NCBI GenBank assembly: GCA_963920635.1
Contig: OY987298.1
Location: forward strand, 25,026,647-25,090,646
Reading direction: 5' to 3'
DNA: 64,000 nt
Source: Pseudeuparius sepicola
Lineage: Eukaryota; Arthropoda; Insecta; Coleoptera; Anthribidae
The position numbers were made by a program, and so were the translations under genes. Within the stretch, counting starts at the first letter, position 1. Each line of letters begins with the position of its first letter. Positions 11,405-23,285 of the stretch are shown here, piece after piece. A model generated the notes under the pieces. That model was not told the origin of the DNA. It did not search any database and saw only the letters and a program-made list of their open reading frames with translations.

Positions 11405-12448
11405 AGAAATAATAAGATTATAGTAGGGGACGGAGTCCATACTTTTCGCGAAGCGGCTCAAGAATTTAATAGACGTCATCCGCAACACAATATTAATCAT
11501 AAAACCATTGCAAAAATTAACAGATTTTTTGACCAACATGGAACTATTAAAAAACTTCCAAACCATAGGATCGTGAACGGGAGCGAAGAGGAAATAAAGT
11601 AATTATTGATTATTTCACTAACAATCCAAACTCGAGCCCTAGAGACGCTAGTAGGAACTTAAATATTTCCAAAAGTCAGATATGGAAATGTTTGAAAAAG
11701 CGGAAAGAAACCTTTAAAGCAAAATTTCTTCATACATTTGAAGCGGGAGATACTAGATAATAAAAAAAATACTAGATAATATAAGATTGGAATACTGTTT
11801 ATGGCTCCAAGGCATGTACCTTAGAGAATCCTAATTTTTTAAAAAATATTTTGTACACTGATGAAGCAATGTTTACCACAAATGGTATTCTATCATCACA
11901 AAATATCCGCATGTGGAGCGAAGATAATCCACATTGGACAATTGAATGTAAACGACAATATTCGTCAAAAATAAATGTTTTCTGTGGCATTTTAAATGAG
12001 AAGATTATTGGACCATACTTTTTTGATGAAAATTTAAATTCTATGCGTTTTTTTAAGATTTTTGCAAAACGAATTTACCGATGCAATTGACGAACTTCCT
12101 CTTGATTATCGATACAATTTGCACTTACAGCTCGATGGAGCACCTATCCATAATGCTGCAGATGTGAGACGGTGGCTAGATGATAATTCTCCTAATCGTT
12201 GGATTGGAAGAAGTAGTCCTCTTATTCGCCTGATCTCACGCCGCTTGATTTCGTTCTTTGGGGGACAATAAAAAATAAAGTGTATGCTAAAAGACCCCAG
12301 ACCCAGACCAGAACTTCGTGACAGCATTATAGCGGCTTGTCAAAGCATCACTCGACAGCAATTAAGAAATGTGATGATAAATAATCGTAGGCGTACTGAG
12401 AAGTGTGTAAGAGAATTCGGTGGGTTAATTGAAATGGATAAGATTTAA
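11405..12448 (+). pseudogene. Mariner-like transposase relic, related to the intact copy at 59.7 kb
   Basis: Pieces in three frames align with the intact protein at 59,693. These are REAAQEFNRRHP and INRFFDQHGTI (N-terminal DNA-binding region, 11,405-11,600), a linker at 11,605-11,757, YTDEAMFTTNGILSSQN (11,851-11,905, first catalytic Asp), KINVFCGILNEKIIGPYFF (about 11,970-12,024), LQLDGAPIHNA (about 12,124, second Asp), and SPDLTPLDF near 12,226 in a shifted frame (third Asp). It ends at 12,448. The residues WPPR before SPDL are deleted, and several frameshifts are present. Dead copy. Confidence 0.8.
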
Positions 12449-12764
12449 ATTTTCATGTTGTAGTTTTATCTTTTAATGTTTTCACCCCGTAAATTAGGGC
12501 AGTGAAAATTGGTACAAGGTGGTTTTAGGTGATTCTAAACACGAATCCGTAATCACTTTTTTTCTAAAAAAATCGCTAATAGGAGATCTCGAAACATTGG
12601 CCCATAAAAATGGTCGTAGTTGGCCATGGTTACAGCTTAAGGACAAAACTACCTAACGCTCTAATGCGCATTTTGAAGACCTATCTAAGAAAAAAGTTTT
12701 TGAAAATCGGTTCAAAAATAAAAAAATTACAAGGGTGGGAACTCCTTAACGTGGACACCCTGTA
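11405..12764 (+). mobile_element. Decayed mariner-like element, left end missing
   Basis: Transposase remnants occupy 11,405-12,448. The right end is visible as GGACACCCTG followed by TA at about 12,752-12,766. No matching TACAGGGTGTCC lies upstream within reach, so the left terminus is lost or rearranged. The 300-bp region after the coding relic probably corresponds to the long terminal inverted repeat seen in the intact relative at 59,248-61,185. Confidence 0.7.
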
Positions 12765-12766
12765 GG

Positions 12767-14660
12767 TACTTAGGTACATAGAACCTGAACCAACCTTTGG
12801 AACCTGAGTAGGTAATTATTCAAATGAACGCCTAGCGACCAAGTGCTGGAAGATCCTATATTGTACTTAGTACCTAAAACTGCGGTCGCCGATTTTATAA
12901 TTGACGAGCTTTTTATCTCGCTGCTGCTCTGCCTAGACGAGCCGATGGCAGACCGCCGGAGCCGACACACTTCGGCACGCCGCCTAATTGCTCTTTTCAG
13001 AATCATTATGATGAACCCAGAGAGGTTCAGACGCAATTAACTGCTTAACCCGCAATATACGATGTTTTTACGAGAAGCGATTAAATGGTACCTACTTAAA
13101 TTATTATAAACACGGCGCAGTCGTTTATTTGCGATTTTAATAAGAGATCCCAATTGCGGGACTTTATTAATGAGACTGAAACAGACAGCATGCGCTGTCT
13201 ACGACAAGTCACCTGGTTTCTGATGATATATTGCTTCCACAAAAATAAAATGTGAGTGGATATTTTGCTATAAAAAGAATATTCCAGAGAATACATTCAG
13301 ATTGCAGATAAAATCTTCATCTTCATTCTTCAACATGTAATAATTGATAGTTCAACCGTCCTACGTTTACATTTTCAGAGCTGATTTTACTTGATAAACT
13401 ATAAGGACACCCAAGAGTTCGCACTTAACTTTTGAAGAAAAATAAAAACGTCAAATAATAGTTATTTGTGTACCAAGACACTGAAGTTGAAGTGTCAATA
13501 AAATTGTGCTCGGCACGGCTTATTGGGGGCGTAGGGGACTGCCTCCTGAGTGTCCAACCAAAAGATCACACTCGAACTCCTGGAATAGGGGTGGTTTCCT
13601 AAACAGTTTTTTAGACCAAAATGACTCTAATTAATGTTGTAGGGGATCAAAGTACAAAATCAGTCCTGTGGTAAATGAATCTTTCGTCATATAATGACCT
13701 GTAAACTATATAAGAAAAAGTTGACCAGAAGTTCATCTTTCAAAACTTTTATTAAAGACGTTTTTTTGTAAAAAAGGCCACCCCTGCAGCATGCGGAATT
13801 TTTTCACAAAAGTAATGCGCTGTAACTCGTTATGTCTTAGAGATACAAAACATTTTTTGTAGGAGTAGGAAACTATCTATGATGAAAAAAATTTTACAAT
13901 CCTGGCTTACTTTGAGTTTCCTCCAATATTTTCTAAAATACAAAGTTTGTCATCATGCGCAGTTTTTCATTCTGGGTAACTTTGTTAATATACAGTTTTG
14001 TCATGCTATTTACAGGAAACCATTTAATCGAAGAAGATCAAGAAAAAAATCAAAGTGTCCTAAGTAACTTACCTCGCTGAACAAATATTCTTTATCATCT
14101 TTTTCACTATCTTTACAAATAGAGGCAGTTTACTCTTAATATCAGTCACTGCTCTTATGCTAATTACTAATTACCGTTTTTTCAATTTTCTGGTCCCCAG
14201 TATAATAAGTAAAGTTATCTTTTTCCATGACTGTTTTGTTTTTCCTGGTCGTTATTCGATAAAAAATAATAAAATTCTTGGGCTTCGACCACTGAACTAG
14301 ACCAACGTTTATTATGATAAAATTATTTTTGGTATTTGTTTTTGCTCTTGAAGTCTAAATTATTATTATTATTTTTTTATAACTATTTTTATTTTTAATT
14401 ATTAATTTTTTTTCCATGACAATCTCATTTTAAGGACAAGTCGACTTTTTTTTTATCAAGAATGACTTTTTCTCGAAAAATCAAATATAAGAAACTTTAC
14501 AAGAGTGCGGTAACCCCATCTGGCGACACACTGTATATTTTGGAGAAAAAAGGGAGAAAATAATGTCGAGGACACTAAAATTAAAAGAGAAACACGTAAA
14601 TTTATTAGTTTTAGAATTTTGTCATTTTTCTTAAATATTTAATTTTTAGGGACTTCTTTA
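12767..14660. other. No gene recognised
   Basis: Mixed sequence with a mildly GC-rich patch at 12,870-13,040 whose overlapping frames on both strands show no motif. Around 13,500-14,560 there are long T/A runs and single MITE-like ends (GCGACACACTGTATA near 14,525). No coding unit is supported. Confidence 0.5.
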
Positions 14661-14663
14661 TTA

Positions 14664-15510
14664 TACAGGGTGTCCCGAATTTAGCCTGCCATAATTTACC
14701 AGCGTGTTCTGCGATCTAAATAAATTAAAAAAGTTCCTATAAACATGGCCTTCAAAATGCCCCCTAATGGGGCTATAGCCCCCGAAAGTGGCAATTTCAT
14801 AAACGGGTTTCTATAAATATTTCCAGAACGAACAAAGATAAAATTCTGAAATTTGGAATGTGATGTTCCTGTGAGATTTGACATTTACCGAGGTAGAGAT
14901 AGTTAGACATTCTTAATCATAGGCATCCCAAATGGGGGTGTTAGGGGTTAAAAATACCCTAAATTTTTTTTGTATACTTTTTTCAATATTTCTTGCAAAA
15001 TTATGACATTTTAAGGTATTCTACGAAGAACAGGTGCTCTTCTTGAACTTCGATAGCATGCACCGTTTTCAAGTAAACTCGTTTTGATTTTTTTTGGCAG
15101 AGTGCCATAAAAATGCCTATTAGAAATTAGCCTGCCATAATTTACCAGCACCAGCACGTTTTTTGATAGAAAAAAATTAAAAAGATCCAATAAACATGGC
15201 CTCAAAAATGTCCCCTAGGGGGGCTATAGCCCCCGAAACGGACACTTTGGCAAACCGTTTTTTCTAAATATTTACAGAACGAGCAAAGATAAAATTCTGA
15301 AATTTGGTATGTGACATACCTGGGAGAATAAATCGTGAAAAAAGCTCACAAAAAATTGGGGTATTTTTAACCACTATCTCTACCTCGGTTAACGTGTAAT
15401 CTCACAGGTATATCACATACCAAATTTCAGAATTTTATCTTTGTTCGTTCTGGAAATATTTATAGAAACCCGTTTGTGAAATTGCCACTTTCGGGGGCTA
15501 TAGGGGGAAG
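14664..15510. mobile_element. Composite MITE with direct and inverted internal copies
   Basis: Begins TA-CAGGGTGTCCCGAATTTA at 14,666. About 200 bp (14,685-14,900, containing AGCCTGCCATAATTTACCAG and GGGGCTATAGCCCCCGAAA) recurs directly at 15,125-15,340 and in inverse complement at 15,360-15,510. The same family occurs at 51,338. The right terminus is not clear, so the end is approximate. Confidence 0.75.
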
Positions 15511-16500
15511 GTAGGCGTATCGAGAAGTCGGTCAGTTGAAAAGTGTTTGAAAAGAGCCCTAATGTGACACCAAGACAAATCGAAGCAAAAAACTTACAGA
15601 CTTGAACCAGAATACCATAGAAATAGGCACCGAATTTTTCCCCAGATATAAAAGAAACAATAAAAAAAATAGTGTTTAGAGGTTATGGGAAAGAGCGAGG
15701 CTAAAGCTCTTAAATCCATCCCCCTGCCTTCTGATTCTCTAGATACATTCCAACTTAGTAGAAGCACAGTATTAGAAATATCCAGTAATGTAACTCACTG
15801 GCGGCGCGCCTTTGATCTAGTAGAGACTTTCGTTTTTTACGTAAGCGAATTCTCCGATAGAATGCACTAGATTATTTTCTTATTTGCGAAAACTATGTTT
15901 TATAGGTAAGTTTTTACGTTACAATAAGAACTAAATAAAATAGGATATTTCCGTGTGGATACAATTAAATTATGTGAAGTTATAGATAAATTAGGTATGA
16001 GTCATCCTAGCATTCACCAGTGTGATTTCCAATACATTCGGATGCGTTCCTGATACATTCCTCGCACTCCGTGCTTCAGCCATTCTGGTATGCACTGTAA
16101 AAGCATTTTACCACCAATGACGGCGAGTTGGTTTATTATAGGTATTTCTCCCCCGGAAGGAAGGGGGTAAGTGCGTCTTTTGTTATAGGTGGTACACTCA
16201 GAAAAATAAAAAACGTAGAACTGGCCTTGTTTTGGTAAGTTTGTTCCCATAATAAAAAAAATAATGTTTACAGTTCGGATGACAGATCTGGTGCCGATTA
16301 CAAAGCAGTGGCGTACCTCTTATTTTTTTAAATAGTTATAAAAATAGGAAAAAATATATTTGCCTTTATATCTCAATTTTTTTTACAAAAATTGAAGTGT
16401 ACAACTAGTACGCGTCAATTCCAAAATTCAAACTTATCAATGCTATTGACAGTTACTAGTTGGAGATTGTTCGGCGAACACAATATAAAAAAATAAAAAA
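15511..16500. other. No gene recognised
   Basis: Short frames at 15,685-15,870 and on the minus strand at 16,014-16,250 have no recognisable domain. The segment near 16,260-16,330 (GCAGTGGCGTACCTC) resembles a transposon end but has no partner. Confidence 0.45.
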
Positions 16501-16502
16501 TA

Positions 16503-16858
16503 AAAACTTTTTAAAAACAAGCTTTTATTTAAGCCATGAACTAAAAGGGATAAAATAAGTTTAGGCTTTCGTTAAGATAATTCAATGCCACACTGCGGCA
16601 AGCTTTTTAAATCAAAAAGCTCGTCGCGCGAAATGTTCATAAAAGTAAGTACCAATTAAGTTTATCGGACAGTGATTGGTTGATAAGCAAGTACATGCCA
16701 AAGAATATATTTTCTTTACAGTTTGCGCGAAAAGCTTTTTGATTTAAAAAAGCTTGTCGAAGTTTGGCATTGAATTATCTTAACGAAAACCTAAACTTAT
16801 TTTATCCGTTTTAGTAAATGGTTTACTTAAATAAAAGCTTGTTTTTAAAAAGGTTTTT
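16503..16858. mobile_element. Palindromic fold-back repeat (AAAAACAAGCTTTTATTTAA family)
   Basis: The left arm starts AAAACTTTTTTAAAAACAAG and the right arm returns its near inverse complement at about 16,840-16,858. Inside, TTCGTTAAGATAATTCAATG is mirrored near 16,770, and AAGCTTTTTGATTT-type arms surround a centre near 16,660. Arms of roughly 150 bp flank a short core. A second copy lies at 62,418-62,938. Confidence 0.75.
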
Positions 16859-16917
16859 TTATTATTTATTTTATTTTGTGCTTTTTAGTACCTATTTGAT
16901 TCCCATCTCAGAAGGGT

Positions 16918-17165
16918 GGTAAAGAAATTTGTCCGCCATCTTGGGGCATCGGGCATCTGCCCTATTGGATTTAGTATGACGTCAGTCACCTTATCGTTTT
17001 CTACTCTTCAAATCCTTTCATTTGATACCCATGTCGAGGATGTTGTGAAGAATTAGGCAATCCGCCGTCTTGGGGAGGCCGCCATATTAGATTTATTATA
17101 ACGTCATTCACCTTATTGTTTTCTACCCGTCGAGCCTTTTCGTTTGATACCCATGTTGAGAATTA
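16918..17165. repeat. Two-copy tandem repeat, about 130 bp per unit
   Basis: CCGCCATCTTGGGG at about 16,933 and CCGCCGTCTTGGGG at about 17,061 each lead into a GACGTCAnTCACCTTAT-like stretch, TTTTCTAC, and TTTGATACCCATGT. The first unit with its GGGTGGTAAAGAAATTT leader also appears, inverted, next to the related fold-back repeat at about 62,330. Confidence 0.7.
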
Positions 17166-17900
17166 TTTTTCCTCTGGTATCTTTTACCGTGCGCCGAACT
17201 AGGTACGCCTATGTACTTACACATGATATGTAACCTCCTTTGGCGAGTTACTTGATTTGCAAACAATACACTTTTTTGCCCATAACGTATAACTTAATTG
17301 TCTAAATAAGCATTTTAAACCGACGAATACGTAAGAAACACTTAAAAACAGCGAAAAATTGCTTCTAAAAGACACAGCACCAGTTATGTCAAACACAAGG
17401 TGAGGCACACTCTTGACCGATTTGCGCGTTTGTCAGATTGTGCGATTGGAATTGGTAATTGTAGGTAGGTACATTATTGTTTCCTTAGATGTATCACAGA
17501 TTAAGTACTACACGTAGTATATAAATACTGCCTAATAAGTGTCTAGATAATTATAAATACTAGATTCACCTATTAGTCAGGCAGACTTTATCTCATAAAT
17601 ACATAAATATCATATATTATCTACCATTATTTACTTCAAAGCAAACGTATTTGCAACTGATTGGGTATGTCCCTAGTCCCTACATACAACGGAAACCACT
17701 GTTGCAAAACTATTATTTGCAGTTTGATCTTGAAGATTATCTTAATTTACCAGAGAAATAAGTTTTTCATTATGAATTATTGGCAACGCTGTTAAACTTT
17801 AACTAGTAAATAAATAATAGAGTATAAAGTATAAAAGTGCTACCCCTTACAAACATTTCAATCTATACAGATGCCATTTCTATGTTTTTATATTCTTCTT
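17166..17900. other. No gene recognised
   Basis: AT-rich sequence with TAGGTAGGTAC-type words; no supported ORF or repeat structure. Confidence 0.5.
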
Positions 17901-17902
17901 AG

Positions 17903-18232
17903 GTGGTACAGATTTCTTTGACAGCTCATTTTGCGAAGGTGCGTTGGCAAGCAAATCGAACGTTTCTCGAACAAATAGCGGGCATCCCGCTGACTCAGCA
18001 GAACACCCGACGACGTCCGACGATGTCATTGATACGAGGTGGAAGTGCCGGAGCCGCAGCATCCTGTGAAACTCGACTGCGACCGCGGCGTCAGCACGGA
18101 ACCGTCTCATCGGCAAGGCCGCGGACCTGGGGATCGGTCGTTAACTTACGCGACTTCGAAGATGAGCAAAATAATTCTAGTCTGCTCAACGAGCGGGTCA
18201 TTACTCGTTCGCGAGTTCAGTACCTACTATGA
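17903..18232 (+). other. GC-rich islet with a 109-codon open frame, unknown
   Basis: Between 17,930 and 18,170 the sequence is distinctly GC- and CpG-rich. It is open on the plus strand for 109 codons (arginine-rich, starting MVQISLTAHF) and partly open on the minus strand. No domain is recognised. GC-rich DNA stays open by chance, so coding is not supported; it may be a promoter, exon or captured fragment like the other islets in this window. Confidence 0.25.
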
Positions 18233-18270
18233 TTTTTTCACGATTATTAGATGCATGTTTATTTACACAT

Positions 18271-19439
18271 ATAGAAGAATCTAGTCGTAGTAGATTCTTT
18301 GATGATATATAACTGAATAAAAATTTTATGAATAGTGTCAACTTACATCTATTCCACTGAACCACTATGTAAATGTTCAGTACCTACCTATAATGTTTGT
18401 TCGTATTTTTTTGGACCACTCCGGTAACGCACATTTTTAAATATGTATTTACAAATGCCTTCATAAATTTAGCTTTAACTGTTGAGTTATGAAAATGCAA
18501 GTTCGTGACTGGTCAAAAGATAAGTTCATAAGACACATACTTTTGGTTCCTAATTGGTAATAGATGCAATTGTTTATTATTTTGCGAATGTTTAAAGAGT
18601 GTATTTTTCAATAGTCGTGGAAAAACAAGATTAATCCTCAAAAATATAAAAAGTCTGTCTGTGAAGTATCTTTCTCTAATTTTTAAACAATATATACAAT
18701 AGTTCAATAGTACCTATATTTTTTATGCAACGACCTAGCTATGAACCCTTTCGCTACCAATGCCGTATATACAGTATACAGGGTGTTTCTTAATAACATG
18801 CTAATACTTAAGGGGGTTATTCTTGTGCCCATTTTGAGAAAAAACTTCATATGAACATAATATGTCCTAAATGTCTTAACATTTTAGATACAGGGTGGTA
18901 AAATTGGACCATGTTAATGTTAATGACTTAAATACCTGACAACTAGACTACGTAGACATCTGTCAAAACTGTTTATGTTTACCAAACAAAATCTGCTTCT
19001 TGCCAACTAGATCGTTTTGAATAATTGTTAATATCTGATTTTATACCAAGGTGCAAATACTGCAAATGAATGAGTTTTATTTTTTTATGCCAAAACCGTA
19101 CGTCAAACAAAAAAGATCAAGAGACTTGATTTGCTCAGAAAGGAATGGGGATTTCAAAAATAATTTTTACTTTAAGAAAAAGCGGTGACGTAACATATTT
19201 TTCTTTAAAAATATTCAATTCAAAACCCGTACAGACGCCACTGGTAAAAGTAATAAAATTGTACATCAGAAAATGCATATTGATACGTAGAAGGCGTGTA
19301 CCAAATTTCACAAAAATATCTAGGGATTACCCTAGATCTTTTTGTAAAATTTGGATGTTCACACTATTCACACTATTCCTAAAATTTTTATTCAGTTAGG
19401 TACATCATAAAAGAATCTACTACGACTAGATTCTTCTAT
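18271..19439. repeat. Perfect 30-bp inverted repeats, each itself near-palindromic
   Basis: A 30-base segment at 18,271-18,300 recurs as an exact inverse complement at 19,410-19,439. Within each copy AGAATCTA and TAGATTCT pair around a 7-base centre. The enclosed 1.1 kb includes a TATACAGGGTGTTTC end near 18,777 but no coding frame of note. These may be termini of an element or two insertions of the same hairpin. Confidence 0.7.
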
Positions 19440-19444
19440 GGTTA

Positions 19445-20005
19445 TATACAGAGTGTCTCACTTAAGAATGAAACAACCCTATAACTTCTTTAATTTTTAA
19501 CCGACCAGAACGAAATTTTTACCAAAGGTAGATGGCATTGTTGCCTACTTATTTCCAAAAAATTAGTTGTCTACTCCAAAGTCAAAGCCACCTGCGATGC
19601 CACAAACGAGGCTAAAAATCCGAAAGTCATATTAGGCATTTTTTTTTCAAAAAAATTCACTAGAAAAAGTGGTTCAGAATCGATTCAAAACCCTAAATGC
19701 AAAATTTTTTCAAAATCAAAAAATATTAATAATTTAAAAAAAATAAATTCCAAAAACAGCAATTTAATAATTTTCTGTGTTTAGAAAAGTGTGCGATGGA
19801 AGTTTTGAAGGCAAATTGTTTTAATAAAGTAATTATTTTAAAATAAAAGCTACAAAACAAATTTTAAAAATTTAAATTTTAAATTTTTACTTAAATTTTA
19901 TTTATTTAATATTTTTTGATTTTGACAAAATTTTGAATTTAGGGTTCTGAATCGATTCTGAACAACTTGTTCTAGTAATTTTTTTTTGGAAAAAAAGGGT
20001 CCATT
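19445..20005. mobile_element. Fold-back MITE fragment
   Basis: It starts near TATACAGAGTGTCTCAC at 19,445. An inverted pair of about 110 bp lies at 19,628-19,745 and 19,890-20,000, centred on GGTTCAGAATCGATTCA and its partner TGAATCGATTCTGAAC-like sequence. No matching right terminus was found, so the boundary is uncertain. Confidence 0.6.
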
Positions 20006-21160
20006 ACAATAGGTTACACATCTACATCTGACAATACTGATGGAGTATCTGTCAAATTTGTTTACTTTTAGGTCATGTCATCTTTGTCATTGTAAGATAA
20101 CCTTGTACCAAATTTCTCAGCTGAAGTTGAAACTGATCAAGTTGCCAAATTATGTACCCAATTTCCAAATCGGTTACGTCAAAGCGATTTTTATACTCAT
20201 CTGACAAAAAACTATAGCTTTAAGTTACTTTTAAAAAATGGTCCGTATTACCAAAAAAATATCAAGTCCAGATCCAGCAGATCACTTGATTCTTTTAAGA
20301 ATTTTGTGTCTGTGGACATTTAATTAGGGAACTATTTATTCGATTTTAAAATATTTTTTAAAAAAATTCCTCCTAACGAATAAAGACATTTAAGCCAAAT
20401 TTGGTACTCATATACCCTAAAGACCTTAGTTTTGGAGACAAACAGATTTTTTGAAGTAGATACCTGAATTCTAGATGCGTAATGTCATTGGGGTAATTCC
20501 AAGAAAATAGGAAAATAACTATATTACAACCCAAGAAAAAAAGTTTAAGCATGGGCTCCAAAATACTTCTTATGAGAGATAAAGAATGTTGAATTTAGTC
20601 TAAAAATCACTTTGTAGTTATGCCTATACGATTCTGGAACTCGTGATTATAAATACCTACTTTTTTCTCGTGTTGGGTACTTGGGTTGTGTTATTACCTC
20701 CCATAATTATTGTTTTTCCTATTTTCATTTAATTTAGAAATACCCCCAGGAAATCAGATGTCTTAATAATTCAAAAAGCCTTGTTTATCTCGAAGACGAA
20801 TTTAAAAGTTAACAAAACAAATGAGGAAAATTAAATTATACATAAATATAAAAATGTTTGGCAAGCTCCATAGAAAAGTTGGGGGATAAAAGATTATGTC
20901 TCCTTACTATTTTTATTGGCTTTTAAGATGAGAACCAAATGGTCGAATTGGGCTACTTAAATATTAATAACCAGTACCAAATATAAACTCGATATCTCTA
21001 AAATTATATTTGGACTGCACGTTTTTCTGCCTTCGGTCGACCTTGCGGTTCGATTCGAGGTAGAATTGTACGCATTCTACCTCTTTTTTTATAGAAAAAC
21101 GCCTATGATGGTCAAGAGCGCTGGGCAAAATGTAGATTCACATTCACGGTATTTATCCTT
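20006..21160. other. No gene recognised
   Basis: AT-rich. TAGAATTGTACGCATTCTA near 21,060 is a small palindrome. No coding or repeat unit is supported. Confidence 0.5.
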
Positions 21161-21166
21161 AATATC

Positions 21167-21836
21167 CTCAGAGAAATAACATAACCAAGGATAGAGGGAG
21201 TGAGAACAAAAAGTAAACAGAGCCTACATATTTTTGAGTGATGCCACGTACTCCATTGTTTACAGCATTTCATTTGAAAATAGAAGGGTTTAATAATGGG
21301 ATTCAATGAAGGCACACCTCCCATAACACTAAATTAACAAATGTAATTATTAATTTCTTGTATGTAACTATTTTAAACTAAAGCTAAATTGCGCTGAAAT
21401 TATAGTAGCTAATTAAAAAAATCAAAATAAAATCGTCAACAGATACCTATCTCAAACCGCCCAACATGGCAACGCCGCCGTTTCCGCCGCGGGCGCCGCG
21501 TTCGTTAACTCACGGTATTTGTTTTGTGTTTGCTAGTCAAGTTTTCCGATTGTTTACGTGTGCATTTTTCGTGTTTTCAATTGTTTTTCTGTTAATTTAT
21601 TGGCCATTTATTAGTATTTAGGATATAGTGACTAATTTTGTATACAATGGGACGCAGAAAGTGTGTGGTATGTGGCCAAATTGATATTTTTCAGGATATA
21701 ACCAATCTCAGATACACGTTGTACACACGGGCCTAATGTTTGTTTACTTCGGTAAATTTGCATAAGATGTTGGCTGACTACAAACGTGTGTATTGTGATG
21801 CTATTGCTCCCTCTATCCTTGGTTATTTCTCTGAGT
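21167..21836. repeat. Inverted repeat of about 30 bp flanking a GC-rich patch
   Basis: CTCAGAGAAATAAC...CCAAGGATAGAGGGA at 21,167-21,200 returns inverted at 21,807-21,836 with a 5-bp insertion in the left copy. The enclosed 600 bp contains a short GC-rich patch at 21,470-21,515 (GCCGCCGTTTCCGCCGCGGG) and a small ORF at 21,647. Confidence 0.6.
21647..21736 (+). CDS. Short Cys-pair ORF, possible relic of a first exon
   Basis: An ATG in good context (ACAATGG) opens a 29-codon frame beginning MGRRKCVVCGQ. It lies about 150 bp downstream of a CpG-rich patch, an arrangement like that at 38,570. The CVVC pair near the N-terminus could start a zinc-binding domain (THAP or other), but the frame stops before any other ligand. 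No donor site is obvious. Very tentative; a decayed exon is the most I would claim. Confidence 0.15.
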   Translation: MGRRKCVVCGQIDIFQDITNLRYTLYTRA

Positions 21837-22039
21837 TAATATCTTTGTGGTTTATATATATACATATAATTCTATTGTGAAAAATCGGCTCTACAAATAG
21901 CCGAAAATGGCAAATGAAGACTACCTAGTAATTGCAACCTTTCCCCCACATCAGGCATGTCGCATGTGGTTGCGTCGGGTGTACTCCTAGTTTGGACTAT
22001 TGTGACTTATTTTGACGTCAACAACCTAACGGTTAGCGG

Positions 22040-22355
22040 GTTGGCCTTCTGTTGTGCGGCACCCTGTATAAGAGTCTCCAGCATGGCGGGGCAGGTACAC
22101 TGGATACGTGTGACACCGGGCGCGGGGGTTCAGCCCAGTAAGAGGATGAGCCAGGATGTCGGTAATAGGATGAGGAGGACGTTCGTTCCCGGTCCACGTC
22201 CGCGCCGGGTTTCAGCCGTGTACTTGCGGGGATTCCCACCCCCGCTGCCGCCCTGCTCGGCTCGCAGGGCCCGATGCGGACGTGCGAGAGCGCACACGGG
22301 AGCCCCACCGCCTCTGATCGAATTGGGTTCTGCGCCTGGGCAGCGACAGTAGCAG
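22040..22355 (+). promoter_or_regulatory. GC-rich islet ending in a splice-donor-like site
   Basis: About 300 bp of GC-rich sequence, open on the plus strand from 21,957 to 22,352 and also on the minus strand (22,308-22,033). It ends AGCAG|GTAATC at 22,355|22,356, a plausible donor. The conceptual products are proline- and arginine-rich without domains. It could be a promoter with a first exon or a captured exon; the MITE-like CACCCTGTATAAG at about 22,060 sits at its left edge. Confidence 0.28.
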
Positions 22356-22429
22356 GTAATCCATAACTTTCAATTCGGTTGTATTTTTTTTATGTTTGTT
22401 ACCTCAGAACTCCGTCATTTGGACAATTC

Positions 22430-22800
22430 TTTTTTATTTGAAAGGGTATACCTACCTACAGAATGGTACCATTTAAATTTGAAGAAAAAATTCCAGCCCT
22501 ATAAGGGTGGACAAATAGGGGATGAAATTTCATATTGAACCGATTTCGATGATTCTTTTCTATTAGAAAGGGAGTACCTTAGAGGCGGTCCCATTTAAGT
22601 TTGAAGAAAAAATTCCACCCGTAAGGGGGGAAAAATAGGGGATGAACTTTCATATTGGACCGATTTGGATGATTCTTATTTTATTAGAAAAGGTTTACCA
22701 CAGGGGTGGTCACATTTAAATTAGAATAGAAATTAAATTTGAAGAGAAAATTAGGGGATGGACTTTAATATTAGACCGATTTCGATAATTCTTAATAATT
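22430..22800. repeat. Tandem repeat, about 118-bp unit, nearly 3 copies
   Basis: Each unit carries CCATTTAAnTTTGAAGAAAA, a purine-rich AAGGGnGGAnAAATAGGGGATG stretch, then CATATTGnACCGATTT and GATGATTCTT. Copies start near 22,466, 22,588 and 22,708. The third is degenerate. Origin unknown. Confidence 0.65.
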
Positions 22801-22804
22801 CACT

Positions 22805-23215
22805 AAAAAATAAGAAATAAAAAAAAATTAAAGCCGACTTCAAAAATTTGCCCGTATGCACACTCCACTAAAAATTAAAAAAAAATTAATAACAAAAAAT
22901 AACACAGACTTCACAAATTTGCCCGTATGCACATTTCAACTAAAATTTTAGAAATATTTTTTTCTTCCTTAATTGAGTTATCTTTGGAGTCGCTGACAGT
23001 AAGTTATGATGGGTATGATGTATTCATATCTAAATAGATTTAAATTCCTTGCCTTGACTGTCACCAAATCCAAAGATAACTCAATTTAGAAAGAGAAAAA
23101 TATTTCTAAAATTTTAATTTTAATGTGCATACTGGCAAATGTGTGAAGTCGGTGTTTTTTTTTGTTATTTTTTTTTAATTTTTAATGGAGTGTTTTTGAC
23201 GTCGGTTTTAATGTT
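22805..23215. mobile_element. Fold-back MITE with GACTTC/GAAGTC ends
   Basis: The left arm (22,830-23,000) carries GCCGACTTC, TTTGCCCGTATGCAC and TTTTAGAAATATTTTT. The right arm (23,050-23,210) returns them inverted. The centre TCTAAATAGATTTAAATT and the following CTTGCC also occur at 48,496-48,560 beside the R4 element. A second, tandem copy of the outer arm is present at 22,900. Common-looking AT-rich MITE. Confidence 0.65.
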
Positions 23216-23285
23216 TTTGTTAAATTTTTTTTTCTTCACAAGTCAATTTTAATAATAATGGACCTATAGTACGACATATCCTCCA

